DNA from: Oscillospiraceae bacterium
GTDB taxonomy: Bacteria > Bacillota > Clostridia > Oscillospirales > Ruminococcaceae
Length of the DNA stretch: 43,935 nt
Assembly (NCBI GenBank): GCA_015067145.1
Contig: SVNA01000015.1
Coordinates: 1-43,935 of the forward strand
Direction: 5' to 3'
The notes beneath the pieces are model-generated. The model worked only from the letters and a program-made list of their open reading frames with translations. It had not been told where the DNA came from and searched no databases. The translations under genes were made by a program, and so were the position numbers. The stretch's first letter is position 1. Every line of letters starts with the position of its first letter. Of this stretch, positions 15,701 through 25,960 are shown one piece after another.

Positions 15701-16654
15701 TTATATTTCCTTTAAAAATTTTTCTGCAAGAGAAACTGCTTTTTCTTTGTAGTTTTCGTCTCCGTCAACATAAAGCCAGTTAATATCTTCCATACGGTTA
15801 AACCATGTAAGCTGTCTTTTTGCATAATGACGGGAACCTTTTTTGAGTTCTTCAACACATTCTTCCAGAGTCTGTGTACCTTCAAAATATGGAAAAAACT
15901 CTTTGTATCCTATAGCTGCAGCGGAGTTTACAAATCGCTCTTTATTTTCATAAACATACCGTGCTTCGTCCAGAACACCGAGCTGCACCATAACATCTAC
16001 ACGCTTATCTATGTTTTCATATAGCTTTGCCCTATCAAGAAATCCTGTTGCAAGGAAAAGCACATCGTAAGGCTTTTCCTTTGGTTTTGATGCTGCAATC
16101 TGCTGAGACATTGTAACCCCTGTGGTATAGTAAATTTCCAATGCCCGCATAACTCTTACTGCATTGTTTGGGTGAACAGAAACGGCATATTCCGGGTCAA
16201 TATGCACAAGCTGCTGATGCAGCCATTCTTTGCCTTTTTCTTTAAGCTGCTGCTCCAGCTGTTTTCTGACTGTCTTATCAGAATTTTGCTCTGTAAAGGT
16301 GATTCCGTTTACAAGACTTTCAATATACAATCCCGTACCGCCTACAATAAGCGGTACTTTTCCGTGACTGTATATTTCTTCTATCTTTTCTTTGGCCAGA
16401 CGGGTGAAAATTTCCACATTATAAGGCTCTGCAGGGTCCAGAAAATCCACAAGATGATGTTTTGCAGCTGCCTGTTCCTCTGCTGTGGCTTTTGCGGTGC
16501 CAACATCAAGGTTTTTATAAACCTGCATAGAGTCAGCCGAAATGATTTCGCCTCCGAATTTTTCCGCCAGAACAAGTGACAGACCTGTTTTGCCGCTGGC
16601 AGTAGGTCCGCAGATAACTATTATTTTTTTACGCTCTTCCAAATTGTCTTTCAA
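15701..16654 (-). CDS. miaA: tRNA dimethylallyltransferase MiaA
   Basis: 317 residues. Transfers a dimethylallyl group to N6 of A37 in tRNAs that read UNN codons, making i6A. The P-loop GPTASGKT is at about 16-23, followed by IISADSMQVYKNLDVGTAKAT and the VGGTGLYIESL motif, with KRQLTWFNR near the C-terminus. Its product is the substrate for MiaB, encoded five genes upstream in the same run. The start is uncertain: the TTG used here overlaps mutL by 26 nt, but its AAGGAG site is only one base away, while a second TTG at 16642 lies 13 nt from the site. No ATG is available before the P-loop. The 3' end abuts the HlyD-like gene. Confidence 0.93.
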   Translation of the reverse strand: MKDNLEERKKIIVICGPTASGKTGLSLVLAEKFGGEIISADSMQVYKNLDVGTAKATAEEQAAAKHHLVDFLDPAEPYNVEIFTRLAKEKIEEIYSHGKVPLIVGGTGLYIESLVNGITFTEQNSDKTVRKQLEQQLKEKGKEWLHQQLVHIDPEYAVSVHPNNAVRVMRALEIYYTTGVTMSQQIAASKPKEKPYDVLFLATGFLDRAKLYENIDKRVDVMVQLGVLDEARYVYENKERFVNSAAAIGYKEFFPYFEGTQTLEECVEELKKGSRHYAKRQLTWFNRMEDINWLYVDGDENYKEKAVSLAEKFLKEI

Positions 16655-18614
16655 TCTCCTTTTTGGTAAGGGATATTACTACAGGTCTGCCATGCGGGCA
16701 GTACAATGGTATCTTTTCTGTTTTAATATCCTGAACAAGACGTTTAAGTTCGTATTCTGTTGCTTTATCACCTGCTTTTATAGCACTGCGGCATGCAACA
16801 GAATGGAAAATCCACTCCTGTTTTTCCGAAAATTCAGCACTGTTGTCTTCGCTGAGATTGTGTGCAATTTCTTCCACAAGACTCTGCGGGTCTTCGCTGG
16901 AGATATTCAGCGGCACAGCACGCACCATAACCCCGCCGATGCCCATATCTTCAATAATAAAGCCGTTATCCTCCAGCAGCTTTATGTTGTCCATAACCGC
17001 TTCTTTTTCTTTTGCACTGAGGTTTACCCCAATCGGTGAAAGTAGCATCTGATTATCTTTATTCTGTGACTTTTTCAAGTTTTCGTACAGAAGTCTTTCG
17101 TGGGCAGCATGTTTGTCTATTACAATAAGGCTGTCATCGCTTTCGCAGAGAATATATGTGTTGAAGATTTCTCCTATCACACGTATATCATACAGAAAAC
17201 CATTGTCAGTTTCTGTATTTTCCTGTTTTATTTCTTTTTCTTCGCAAATAGTTACAACTGTATCTGTTTCTTTTTTTATAACAGCTGTATCTTTTTCCGG
17301 CTCTTCGTACGGAATAAAAATATCCTTTTTAGATGTATATGACGTATAACCGCCTGAAAAGTTATATTTTGATTTTGATGTATATGATATATCAATATCA
17401 TCATTCCTCAGTGTATCTGTATCACACTGATATTTTTCTCTGAATTCCTGTGCAGATACTGTTTTAAAGGTATCTTTAACAGGATTTATATTAATTTTTA
17501 GATTTTTTGTTTCGGATTTAGCTTCTGTATTTACAGCATTCTGTAAAGTCTGCTGTTTTATATTTTCTGTATCAACAAAAAACTTTTGCTGAACGGTATT
17601 TTTTAAATTCACCTGTTTTATGTCCTGATTGTCTGCCAGGGCATTTTTTATAGCACGGTAAACAGCGGAGAAAACTTCGTTGTCACTGGCAAAACGCACC
17701 TCGGTTTTTGCAGGATGAACATTAACGTCAACACAGTCAAACGGCATTGTGATATTCAATACATACCCCGGGAATTTCCCCACCATAACAGTGCCTTTAT
17801 AGGCATTTTCCACAGCGGCAAGTACAGTCTTATTCTTAACATATCTGCCGTTGATAAATGCAAACTGCATATTGCGGCTCTGGCGGGAATAGTGCGGATA
17901 GGTTGTAAAACCTTTTACGGAATATTTGCCATCCGAGTAATCCACCTCACAGATTTCTTTTGCAAAACTTGCTGTGAACAGGCTGGCAACTGTATTTTTA
18001 AGGCTGCCGTCACCTGCTGTTGTAAACACTTCTTTGCCATCTTTTTTGAAAGTAAAGGATATATGCGGATTGGACAGTGCAAGATTTGTTAGTATTTCGT
18101 TTATATACCCTGCTTCAGTAGCATCCTTTTTTAAAAACTTCATACGGGCAGGGGTGTTGTAAAACAAATCGCGGATTATAAATCTTGTACCGTTTACAAA
18201 AGGTTTGATTTCAATGCTCTTTTCTTCTCCGCCTTCAATTACATACTCAACACCAAAGTCCTGGTCATCGGTTTTAGTTGTAAGTGTAACTTTTGATACA
18301 GAAGCAATGGAAGCCAATGCTTCACCGCGGAAACCAAGACTTGCTATACTGTCAAGATCCTCTTTATTGGAAATTTTACTTGTGGCATGACGAATAAAGG
18401 CTGTTGCAACATACTCACTGTCTATGCCGCAGCCGTCATCCTGAACCAATATCTTTTTTATGCCGCCGTTTTCAATATCAACTATGATATTTTCAGCACC
18501 TGCATCTATGGAGTTTTCCACCAGCTCTTTTACAACCGATGCTGGTTTTTCCACAACCTCGCCTGCTGCAATAAGCTCTGAGGTGGATTTATCAAGAATA
18601 TTGATTACCGCCAT
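16629..18614 (-). CDS. mutL: DNA mismatch repair protein MutL (endonuclease type)
   Basis: 661 residues. GHKL ATPase N-terminal domain with ELVENSIDAGA, VQDDGCGI, RHATSKI and GFRGEAL, then the transducer domain to about 330. A long Lys/Ser/Thr-rich, probably disordered linker runs from about 345 to 475. The C-terminal domain has a metal-binding endonuclease motif DKHAAHERLLYE starting at D500 (usual form DQHA..E), plus ACRSAIK (from 608) and CPHGRP (from 639). MutL nicks the strand after recruitment by MutS. ATG at 18614 with AAGGAG 6 nt upstream, 10 nt after mutS. The last codons overlap miaA. Confidence 0.97.
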   Translation of the reverse strand: MAVINILDKSTSELIAAGEVVEKPASVVKELVENSIDAGAENIIVDIENGGIKKILVQDDGCGIDSEYVATAFIRHATSKISNKEDLDSIASLGFRGEALASIASVSKVTLTTKTDDQDFGVEYVIEGGEEKSIEIKPFVNGTRFIIRDLFYNTPARMKFLKKDATEAGYINEILTNLALSNPHISFTFKKDGKEVFTTAGDGSLKNTVASLFTASFAKEICEVDYSDGKYSVKGFTTYPHYSRQSRNMQFAFINGRYVKNKTVLAAVENAYKGTVMVGKFPGYVLNITMPFDCVDVNVHPAKTEVRFASDNEVFSAVYRAIKNALADNQDIKQVNLKNTVQQKFFVDTENIKQQTLQNAVNTEAKSETKNLKININPVKDTFKTVSAQEFREKYQCDTDTLRNDDIDISYTSKSKYNFSGGYTSYTSKKDIFIPYEEPEKDTAVIKKETDTVVTICEEKEIKQENTETDNGFLYDIRVIGEIFNTYILCESDDSLIVIDKHAAHERLLYENLKKSQNKDNQMLLSPIGVNLSAKEKEAVMDNIKLLEDNGFIIEDMGIGGVMVRAVPLNISSEDPQSLVEEIAHNLSEDNSAEFSEKQEWIFHSVACRSAIKAGDKATEYELKRLVQDIKTEKIPLYCPHGRPVVISLTKKEIERQFGRA

Positions 18615-18624
18615 AAAAATCTCC

Positions 18625-21222
18625 TTACATAAGTGATTTAAGTTTATTTAAAATATTGAGAGCTTCAATAGGTGTAAGCACATTTACATCCACCTTTTCA
18701 AGCTCTTTGATAATTTCGTTGGGAACTTCCTTTTCGTTCTGTTCCACAATCATCGGAAGTGCATCTTCAAAGGAAAGCTGACGTACAGCCATCTTTTCTC
18801 TGCGTGCATTTTCTTCAAGCTCGGCCAGAATAACCTTTGCTCTTTCTATAACAGGGTCAGGCACACCAGCAAGCTTTGCTACCTGTATACCAAAGCTGTC
18901 ATCTGCACCGCCCTTTACGATTTTGCGTAGAAAGGTGATTTCATCACCACGTTTTTTTACCGCAATATTGTAGTTTACAATACCGCTGAACTTGTTTTCC
19001 ATATCGGTAAGTTCGTGATAATGGGTTGCAAACAGTGTTTTGCAGCCAAGATTGTTGTTTTTATCGTAGATATATTCAACAACCGCTTTAGCAATACTCA
19101 TACCGTCAAAAGTGGATGTGCCACGACCGATTTCATCAAGTATAACAAGGCTTTTGCCTGTTGCGTTTTTAAGTATTTCGCTTACCTCGCTCATCTCCAC
19201 CATAAATGTGGAACGACCGCTGGAAAGGTCATCTGATGCACCTACACGGGTGAAAATTGCATCTACAACAGAGATTTGTGCCTCTCTTGCAGGTATAAAA
19301 CAGCCAATCTGTGCCATAAGTGTTATGATGGCAACCTGACGCATATATGTGGATTTACCCGCCATATTAGGCCCTGTGATTATACTTACGCGGTTTTCAC
19401 TGCCATCCAGCAGGGTATCGTTAGGGATAAATATTTCATCCCTGAGCATAGACTCAACCACAGGATGACGTCCGTCTTTTATGTATGTTCTGTCTCCTGT
19501 GTTGATTGTTGGTTTTATATAATTGTTCTTGATACTGATTTCCGAGAAAGACGCCATAACATCAACATAGCTGAGTGCTTTTGTTGTGAGGAGTATTTCC
19601 CTGGAATTGTCGCTGATTTTTCTCAGCAGTTCGCTGAACAGTTCCTTTTCCAGTGCCAGCAGTCTGTCGCTTGCAGAGAGAATTTCCTGTTCCAGCTCTT
19701 TGAGTTCCTCTGTGATAAATCTCTCTGCCCCTGCAAGTGTCTGTTTGCGGAAAAATGTTGGAGGAACAAGATTGAGATAGGAACGTGTAACCTCGATATA
19801 GTAGCCAAAAACACGGTTGTAACCTATTTTCAGCTTTGGTATTCCTGTTTCTTCTTTAAGACGGTTTTCTATGCCTGCAAGAATCCCCATACTGTTGTTA
19901 ACAAGATTGCGAAGACGATCAACCTCCTGATTGTACCCTTCTTTAATCATATTGCCGTCTTTTGTTGTAGCAGGCGGATTTTCTACTATTGCCCTGTCCA
20001 GCACATCACAAAGCTCTGTGAGCGGATTAATATCTGCATTAAGGGATTTGATAAGACCGTTTTCACAGCCAGATAAAATATTTTTAAGCGGCAGAAGAGA
20101 TTTGAGAGACATTGACAAGCTGAAAACATCCCTTGGGCTTGCGTTGCCAAAGGATGCTCGGGAGCAAAGACGCTCCATATCCTGAATGTTTCTCAGAAGA
20201 TTCTGGATTTCCATCCTTGTAACCAGATTTTTGTTGAAATATTCCACACAGTCAAGACGAGCATCTATCGCTTTTTTATCCATAAGCGGAGAAGCCACAA
20301 CCTGACGCATCATACGTTTGCCAAAAGATGTCTTTGTGTTGTCCAGTACCCACAGGAGACTGCCTTTTTTCTCTTTGCTGCGGATAGTTTCAAACAGTTC
20401 AAGATTTTGGATTGTTGTGTGGGAAAGCTTCATAAAGCTGGTCTGCTCGTAGCTTTCGATCTGGGATATATTTTCGATACCGACCTTCTGTGTCTTTTCC
20501 AGATAGTCAAGCAACTGCCAGATACAGAAAGTCATATCACCGTCAAAATTATTATCTGCGAAATATCCTTTAACTGTTTTCTGTGCAGTTTCTGCGTTGT
20601 AATCATCTTCACTTATAAGTTCTACAGGACATTTGATAACGTTCTTTATGTACTGTGTAAGCCAAGGAAAATCCAATAGTTTTGAGTTGATTACAATCTC
20701 GCTTGGGCGGAATTTGAACAGTTCTGCCTGTATATCATTCTGGAGATTTTCACTGGCAACAGCGGTTGTGTGCATGTTGCCGGTGGAAATGTCACAGAAG
20801 CAAATATTGAATCTGCCGTTGTTATCAATATAAATGCTTGCAATATAGTTGTTTTTATCCTCTGCCAGCATACTGTTCTCCAGTATGGTACCAGGGGTAA
20901 CAACCCTTATTACATCACGGTTAACAAGGGTTTTGCCCTTTTGCGGCTGTTCAGTTTGTTCACAGATTGCAACCTTGTATCCTTTTTCAAGCAGACGCTG
21001 GATATATGCTTCACAGCTGTGGTAAGGAATACCGCACATTGGTGCTCTTTCTTCCTGACCGCAGTCACGGCCTGTAAGGGTAAGCTCCAGTTCCTTTGAC
21101 GCAAGCAAAGCATCATCAAAGAACATTTCATAGAAGTCACCCAGACGGAAAAACACAATATGGTCCTTATGTTTGTTTTTTATTTCGAAGTATTGCTGCA
21201 TCATCGGAGATAATTTTGCCAC
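18625..21222 (-). CDS. mutS: DNA mismatch recognition ATPase MutS
   Basis: 865 residues, normal MutS1 length. The mismatch-contacting motif GDFYEMF is near residue 27. Connector, lever and clamp regions follow, then the ABC-type ATPase with Walker A GPNMAGKST (about 615), STFMVEMSE, Walker B VILDEIGRGTSTFDG and ATHYHEL. The C-terminal helix-turn-helix/tetramer tail ends EALNILNKLKSLM. The start is GTG at 21222 with AGGACGG about 8 nt upstream. It lies 86 nt after the ricA-like gene, the longest gap between uvrB and lspA; I found no convincing promoter or terminator there. In Bacillus the order is also miaB-ymcA-(cotE)-mutS-mutL. Confidence 0.97.
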   Translation of the reverse strand: MAKLSPMMQQYFEIKNKHKDHIVFFRLGDFYEMFFDDALLASKELELTLTGRDCGQEERAPMCGIPYHSCEAYIQRLLEKGYKVAICEQTEQPQKGKTLVNRDVIRVVTPGTILENSMLAEDKNNYIASIYIDNNGRFNICFCDISTGNMHTTAVASENLQNDIQAELFKFRPSEIVINSKLLDFPWLTQYIKNVIKCPVELISEDDYNAETAQKTVKGYFADNNFDGDMTFCIWQLLDYLEKTQKVGIENISQIESYEQTSFMKLSHTTIQNLELFETIRSKEKKGSLLWVLDNTKTSFGKRMMRQVVASPLMDKKAIDARLDCVEYFNKNLVTRMEIQNLLRNIQDMERLCSRASFGNASPRDVFSLSMSLKSLLPLKNILSGCENGLIKSLNADINPLTELCDVLDRAIVENPPATTKDGNMIKEGYNQEVDRLRNLVNNSMGILAGIENRLKEETGIPKLKIGYNRVFGYYIEVTRSYLNLVPPTFFRKQTLAGAERFITEELKELEQEILSASDRLLALEKELFSELLRKISDNSREILLTTKALSYVDVMASFSEISIKNNYIKPTINTGDRTYIKDGRHPVVESMLRDEIFIPNDTLLDGSENRVSIITGPNMAGKSTYMRQVAIITLMAQIGCFIPAREAQISVVDAIFTRVGASDDLSSGRSTFMVEMSEVSEILKNATGKSLVILDEIGRGTSTFDGMSIAKAVVEYIYDKNNNLGCKTLFATHYHELTDMENKFSGIVNYNIAVKKRGDEITFLRKIVKGGADDSFGIQVAKLAGVPDPVIERAKVILAELEENARREKMAVRQLSFEDALPMIVEQNEKEVPNEIIKELEKVDVNVLTPIEALNILNKLKSLM

Positions 21223-21308
21223 AATATTAACCGTCCTTTTATAAGATAAATAGTTTCAGAATTTGAGTAAAAAATACAGTAATTACAACCGTATCACTGC
21301 CATCTTTA

Positions 21309-21722
21309 TTAGTGGCAGCCGGAGCAGGAAGAACAGCTGCCTGTGCATCCTTCTGCAGGAAGTTCAACAGTCATTGGGTCACCGCCGTTTACTGTTGTTG
21401 TGATGATAGCCTGAATATGTTTTGTAAGGCGGTCAACATCTGCTGCTGCTTCATTGTAAGCAACCATAAATTCGTTCGCCATGATTTCTTCGTAAAGTGT
21501 GTTGAGTTCAAGGTCAAGCTGGTTGAGTTTTTCATCATCAGCTTCAGGGTTCATCATTTCAGCGTTGAGGTTGTATTTTGCAAGGTTGAATTTGCCAATC
21601 ATATCCTGAAGTTCCTGGTCTTTGTCAACCATAGCCTTTGCCTGTTCAAGATATACAATCACATCTTCCTTCTGAAGCTGTGCACAAAGTTTTTTGAATT
21701 CTGTAATAAAATCGAATGCCAT
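21309..21722 (-). CDS. YlbF/YmcA (RicA-like) family protein with C-terminal cysteine cluster
   Basis: 137 residues of the Com_YlbF family: an all-helical core (about 5-110) with DKDQELQDMIGKFNLAK and EIMANEFMVAYNEA, then a tail ending CTGSCSSCSGCH (C-x3-C-x2-C-x2-C-H). In Bacillus, RicA (YmcA), RicF (YlbF) and RicT form a complex that binds 4Fe-4S clusters, supports maturation of mRNAs by RNase Y and is needed for competence, biofilm and sporulation. The tail here is a plausible cluster ligand set. Position between miaB and mutS is that of ymcA in Bacillus, which favours RicA, though sequence alone does not separate RicA from RicF. ATG with AGAGG 9 nt upstream. Confidence 0.82.
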   Translation of the reverse strand: MAFDFITEFKKLCAQLQKEDVIVYLEQAKAMVDKDQELQDMIGKFNLAKYNLNAEMMNPEADDEKLNQLDLELNTLYEEIMANEFMVAYNEAAADVDRLTKHIQAIITTTVNGGDPMTVELPAEGCTGSCSSCSGCH

Positions 21723-21750
21723 TTTTATATTCCTCTTTTTCCTTTAAATT

Positions 21751-23118
21751 TTATTTATTTAAAAGCTCTGCCGTTAAAACAGTGCCTTTTTTACCTGTAA
21801 TTTTTAAATCTACAAAGCTGTCTATCAAATCTTCTTTATCAGTTTTGAAATGAACAACCAATGTATTTGCCATGCGTGCAGAATAACCGTTTGGTTTTAC
21901 CTCTTCCACCAGTGCACGGACAGTTTTTCCTTCAAAGCCTTCCAGATATTTAAAGAAAATATCCTGTTGAATCTTTATAAGTCGGTTCAGACGTTCTGCT
22001 TTTTCTTCATGCAAAGTTTTATCCTCTAAATCAGCAGCTTTTGTGCCGTTTCTTTTAGAGTAAATAAAGGTAAACAACTGTGTAAAGTTTATTTCCTTTA
22101 CAAGATTTTCTGTCTCCAGATATTCTTCGTATGTTTCTCCCGGAAAACCTACAATAATATCGCTGGAAAATCCCACATTCGGTATATGTTCCTTGGCGTA
22201 GTTGATGATATCTTTATACTGCTCCACAGTATATCTGCGGTTCATCAGTGACAAAATCCTGTTGCTGCCCGACTGTACGGGCAGATGTATCTGACGGGAG
22301 ATTTTAGGGTTATCCCTTATTGTGTCAATAACCTTGCGGGTTATATCTTTAGGATGGCTGGACATAAAGTGCAGCACATAATCCCCTTCAACTTTGCAAA
22401 GCATATTGAGTAGGTCTGCAAAATCAATCTGCGGATTGAGGTTTTTGCCGTAGCTGTCTACATTCTGACCCAGCAAAGTTATATCTTTATACCCATCTGC
22501 AACAAGCTGTCTGAATTCTCTGATAATATTTTCGGGTTCTCTGCTTCTCTCCCTGCCACGCACATAAGGCACAATACAATAGGAGCAGAAATTGTCACAT
22601 CCGTACATAATAGATATTGTAGCTTTGGATTTGCTCTGGCGATATACAGGGATATCCTCCACTATATCCGTCTTTACAACCGGGTCGAAAATCTGTCTTT
22701 TGTTATTAACATACCAATTATACACTATATATGGTAATTCTTCAATGGAATTAACCCCAAAAACTATATCAACAAAGGGATAGGATTTTTTGATTTTTGC
22801 AACAATATGGGGCTGCATTACCATACATCCGCACACTGCAACAATCATATCGGGATTTTCCGATTTTTTCGCTTTCAGCTTGCCAATATTACCGAATATT
22901 TTAAGCTCGGCATTTTCTCTGATTGCACAGGTGTTGAAAATTACAACATCGCTGTTTTCAAAACTGTCGCTGATACCAAAACCCGACTGTGCAAGAATAC
23001 CGCGGATTTTTTCCGAGTCGTTTTCGTTCTGCACACAGCCGAAGGTCTGTACATTGACAAGAGGTATATGTCTGAACTTCTGTTCAATAAGCTCATGTAA
23101 CTTTTCTGTATAGTTCAC
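21751..23118 (-). CDS. miaB: tRNA-i6A37 methylthiotransferase MiaB
   Basis: 455 residues. Adds a methylthio group to C2 of i6A37 in tRNA using two 4Fe-4S clusters. The N-terminal MTTase domain carries C28 (TFGCVQNENDSE), C64 (NTCAIRENAE) and C98 (CGCMV). The radical SAM motif CDNFCSYC gives C174, C178 and C181, followed by IVPYVRGRERSR. A TRAM domain fills the last 65 residues. I chose the GTG at 23118 because AGGAGG stands 6 nt upstream; a longer TTG-started reading would include that site. One base separates it from the uvrA stop. Its substrate is made by MiaA, in the same run. Confidence 0.96.
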   Translation of the reverse strand: MNYTEKLHELIEQKFRHIPLVNVQTFGCVQNENDSEKIRGILAQSGFGISDSFENSDVVIFNTCAIRENAELKIFGNIGKLKAKKSENPDMIVAVCGCMVMQPHIVAKIKKSYPFVDIVFGVNSIEELPYIVYNWYVNNKRQIFDPVVKTDIVEDIPVYRQSKSKATISIMYGCDNFCSYCIVPYVRGRERSREPENIIREFRQLVADGYKDITLLGQNVDSYGKNLNPQIDFADLLNMLCKVEGDYVLHFMSSHPKDITRKVIDTIRDNPKISRQIHLPVQSGSNRILSLMNRRYTVEQYKDIINYAKEHIPNVGFSSDIIVGFPGETYEEYLETENLVKEINFTQLFTFIYSKRNGTKAADLEDKTLHEEKAERLNRLIKIQQDIFFKYLEGFEGKTVRALVEEVKPNGYSARMANTLVVHFKTDKEDLIDSFVDLKITGKKGTVLTAELLNK

Positions 23119-23119
23119 T

Positions 23120-25951
23120 TTATACCTCCTTGGCAAAATACTTTTTAAGAAACATACCTGTATATGATTTCAGATTGCGGCTCACTTCAATCGGAGTGCC
23201 CTCTGCAACAATGGTACCGCCCTGGTCACCGCCTTCAGGCCCGATATCTATAATATGGTCGCAAACTTTGATTAAATCAAGGTTATGTTCGATAACAATA
23301 ACGGTGTTGCCTGCGTCAACAAGCTTCTGTAAAACTTCGATAAGTTTATGCACATCAGCTGTATGCAGACCTGTTGTAGGTTCGTCCAGAATATACAGGG
23401 TATTGCCTGTCTGCACCTTGGAAAGCTCAAGGGCCAGCTTAACACGCTGTGCTTCGCCGCCCGAAAGCGTTGTGGCACTCTGACCAAGTTTTATATATCC
23501 GAGACCTACATCATAAAGGGTTTTGATTTTGCGGTAGATTTTCGGCTGGTTTTCAAAGAACGCCATTGCCTGTTCCACCGTCATTTCAAGCACATCACTT
23601 ATGTTTTTTCCCTTGTATTTTACCTCGAGGGTTTCACGGTTATATCGTTTGCCTTTACATACCTCACAAGGCACATAAATATCAGGCAAAAAGTGCATTT
23701 CAATCTCGATAATGCCGTCACCTTCACAGGCTTCGCATCGTCCGCCCTTTACGTTGAAAGAGAAGCGTCCGGGCTGATAACCACGCATCTTTGCATCCTG
23801 TGTCTGTGCAAACAGTGTTCTGATATCACCAAACACCCCTGTGTAGGTTGCAGGGTTGGAACGCGGTGTCCTGCCGATTGCAGACTGGTCAATACCGATA
23901 ACCTTGTCTACATTTTCAAAGCCTGTAATATCTTCGTGTGCACCGGGCTTGATTTTAGAACCGTTGAGCACGTTTGTTGCCTTTTTGTAGAAAATCTCAT
24001 TGATAAGACTGGATTTACCGCTGCCCGAAACACCTGTAACACAAACCATTTTACCCAGTGGAATTTCCACATCGATGTTTTTGAGGTTGTTCTGCCTTGC
24101 ACCGATAATTTTTATAGTTTTACCGTTGCCTTCTCTTGTTTTTTCGGGTATTTCAATGACCTTTCTGCCGCTTAGATACTGACCTGTAATACTATTTTCA
24201 TTGTTTTCAATATCTTTTAAAGTACCCTGTGCAATAATCTGACCGCCGTGTACACCTGCACCTGGACCGATATCCACAATATGGTCAGCTGCACGGATTG
24301 TATCCTCATCATGTTCTACAACAATAAGGGTGTTACCTAAATCTCGCAGGTGTTTGAGTGTGTTGATAAGTTTTTCGTTGTCTCTCTGATGGAGACCTAT
24401 ACTTGGTTCGTCAAGCACATACAAAACGCCTGTAAGTGAAGAACCTATCTGTGTTGCAAGACGGATACGCTGGCTTTCACCGCCAGATAAAGTACCAGAT
24501 GCACGTGCAAGGGTAAGATATTCAAGACCTACGCTTTTAAGGAAGTTTAATCGTTCCTTTACCTCTTTAAGAATACTGTCCGCTATAAGATGCTCCTGAT
24601 TTGTAAGATTAAGGTTATCTATAAACTCTACAGCATCCCTTACCGACATCTTTGTAAAATCGCTGATATTAATACCACCAACTGTAACTGCAAGGATAAT
24701 CGGTTTAAGTCTATCGCCGTGACAGTCAGGACATTCAATACCGCTCATAACACGGGAAATCTCATCCTTCATCCAGCTGGAATTAGTTTCACGGAAACGA
24801 CGTTCAAGGTTGTTTACAACACCCTCAAAATCAGTTGAGTAACTGCTGATACCTCTGTCCGTATGACGATGAAGCTCCAGCTTTTTGCCTTTTGTACCGT
24901 AAAGGATAGCATCCACAGCTTCCTTGGACATATCCTTGATTGGTGTGGAAAGAGTAAATCCATATTCCTTGGCAAGACCTTTATAGTACATTTCCGATAC
25001 AGAGCCTTCGGCATAATACCAGCCGCTTGCCTTTATTGCCCCCTCGTTTATAGAGAGTTTTTTATTCGGAATAATCATTTCAGGGTCAACACGCATAAAC
25101 TCCCCGAGGCCTGTACATTTTTCACAGGCACCAAACGGAGCATTGAACGAAAACATTCTCGGTTCCAGTTCACCTATGCTTATGCCGTGTTCAGGGCAGG
25201 CAAAGCTCTGAGAGAAAAACATCTCCTCTCCGCCGATAACATCGATAATAACACCAACATCTGCTACGGAAAGTGCTGTTTCGATGCTGCCTGCAAGACG
25301 AGACATTATATCATCTTTTATAACAAGACGGTCAACAACAATTTCGATATTGTGTTTTTTGTTTTTATCAAGGGATATTTCTTCTTCAAGGTCGTAGATA
25401 TTGCCGTCTACACGCACCCTGACAAAACCCTGACGCTTTGCTGCATCAAGTTCTTTGATATGCATACCCTTCTGTCCGTGTACCACAGGGGCAAGCACCT
25501 GAATTCTTGTTCCCTGTTCCAGCGTCATAATTTTATCCACCATCTGATCCACTGTCTGCTGTGTAATCTCCTTGCCGCATACAGGACAGTGCGGAATACC
25601 TATTCTGGCATACAGAAGACGCAGATAGTCATATATTTCCGTTACAGTACCTACAGTGGAGCGTGGGTTTTTGCTTGTTGTTTTCTGGTCGATGGAAATT
25701 GCAGGAGAAAGCCCTTCTATGCTTTCAACATTTGGTTTTTCCATCTGACCGAGAAACTGACGTGCATAGGAAGACAAACTTTCCATATATCTTCTCTGCC
25801 CGTCCGCATAGATTGTATCAAAAGCAAGGCTGGATTTGCCCGAGCCCGAAAGTCCTGTCATAACAATCATCTTGTCTCTCGGCAGAGTAACATCTATATT
25901 TTTAAGGTTATTTTCTTTAGCACCTTTGATTATAATTTTGTCATTTGCCAT
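23120..25951 (-). CDS. uvrA: excinuclease ABC subunit A
   Basis: 943-residue damage-sensing ATPase of nucleotide excision repair. It has two ABC modules: Walker [15 protein letters not shown] (about 33) and [14 protein letters not shown] (about 640), each with its signature ([18 protein letters not shown]) and Walker B ([26 protein letters not shown]). Zinc-binding cysteine pairs are seen in the inserted domains ([33 protein letters not shown] and CEVCKGKR). The ATG follows the uvrB stop by 9 nt with AGGTGA upstream. It works with UvrB encoded immediately upstream; uvrC is not in the window. Confidence 0.98.
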   Translation of the reverse strand: MANDKIIIKGAKENNLKNIDVTLPRDKMIVMTGLSGSGKSSLAFDTIYADGQRRYMESLSSYARQFLGQMEKPNVESIEGLSPAISIDQKTTSKNPRSTVGTVTEIYDYLRLLYARIGIPHCPVCGKEITQQTVDQMVDKIMTLEQGTRIQVLAPVVHGQKGMHIKELDAAKRQGFVRVRVDGNIYDLEEEISLDKNKKHNIEIVVDRLVIKDDIMSRLAGSIETALSVADVGVIIDVIGGEEMFFSQSFACPEHGISIGELEPRMFSFNAPFGACEKCTGLGEFMRVDPEMIIPNKKLSINEGAIKASGWYYAEGSVSEMYYKGLAKEYGFTLSTPIKDMSKEAVDAILYGTKGKKLELHRHTDRGISSYSTDFEGVVNNLERRFRETNSSWMKDEISRVMSGIECPDCHGDRLKPIILAVTVGGINISDFTKMSVRDAVEFIDNLNLTNQEHLIADSILKEVKERLNFLKSVGLEYLTLARASGTLSGGESQRIRLATQIGSSLTGVLYVLDEPSIGLHQRDNEKLINTLKHLRDLGNTLIVVEHDEDTIRAADHIVDIGPGAGVHGGQIIAQGTLKDIENNENSITGQYLSGRKVIEIPEKTREGNGKTIKIIGARQNNLKNIDVEIPLGKMVCVTGVSGSGKSSLINEIFYKKATNVLNGSKIKPGAHEDITGFENVDKVIGIDQSAIGRTPRSNPATYTGVFGDIRTLFAQTQDAKMRGYQPGRFSFNVKGGRCEACEGDGIIEIEMHFLPDIYVPCEVCKGKRYNRETLEVKYKGKNISDVLEMTVEQAMAFFENQPKIYRKIKTLYDVGLGYIKLGQSATTLSGGEAQRVKLALELSKVQTGNTLYILDEPTTGLHTADVHKLIEVLQKLVDAGNTVIVIEHNLDLIKVCDHIIDIGPEGGDQGGTIVAEGTPIEVSRNLKSYTGMFLKKYFAKEV

Positions 25952-25960
25952 TTAATTCAC

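Noticed and set aside
21297-21318. Possible terminator after the ricA-like gene (CTGCCA/TGGCAG)
   Set aside because: Only 6 bp with a 10-nt loop and no T tract on the minus strand, so intrinsic termination is unlikely.
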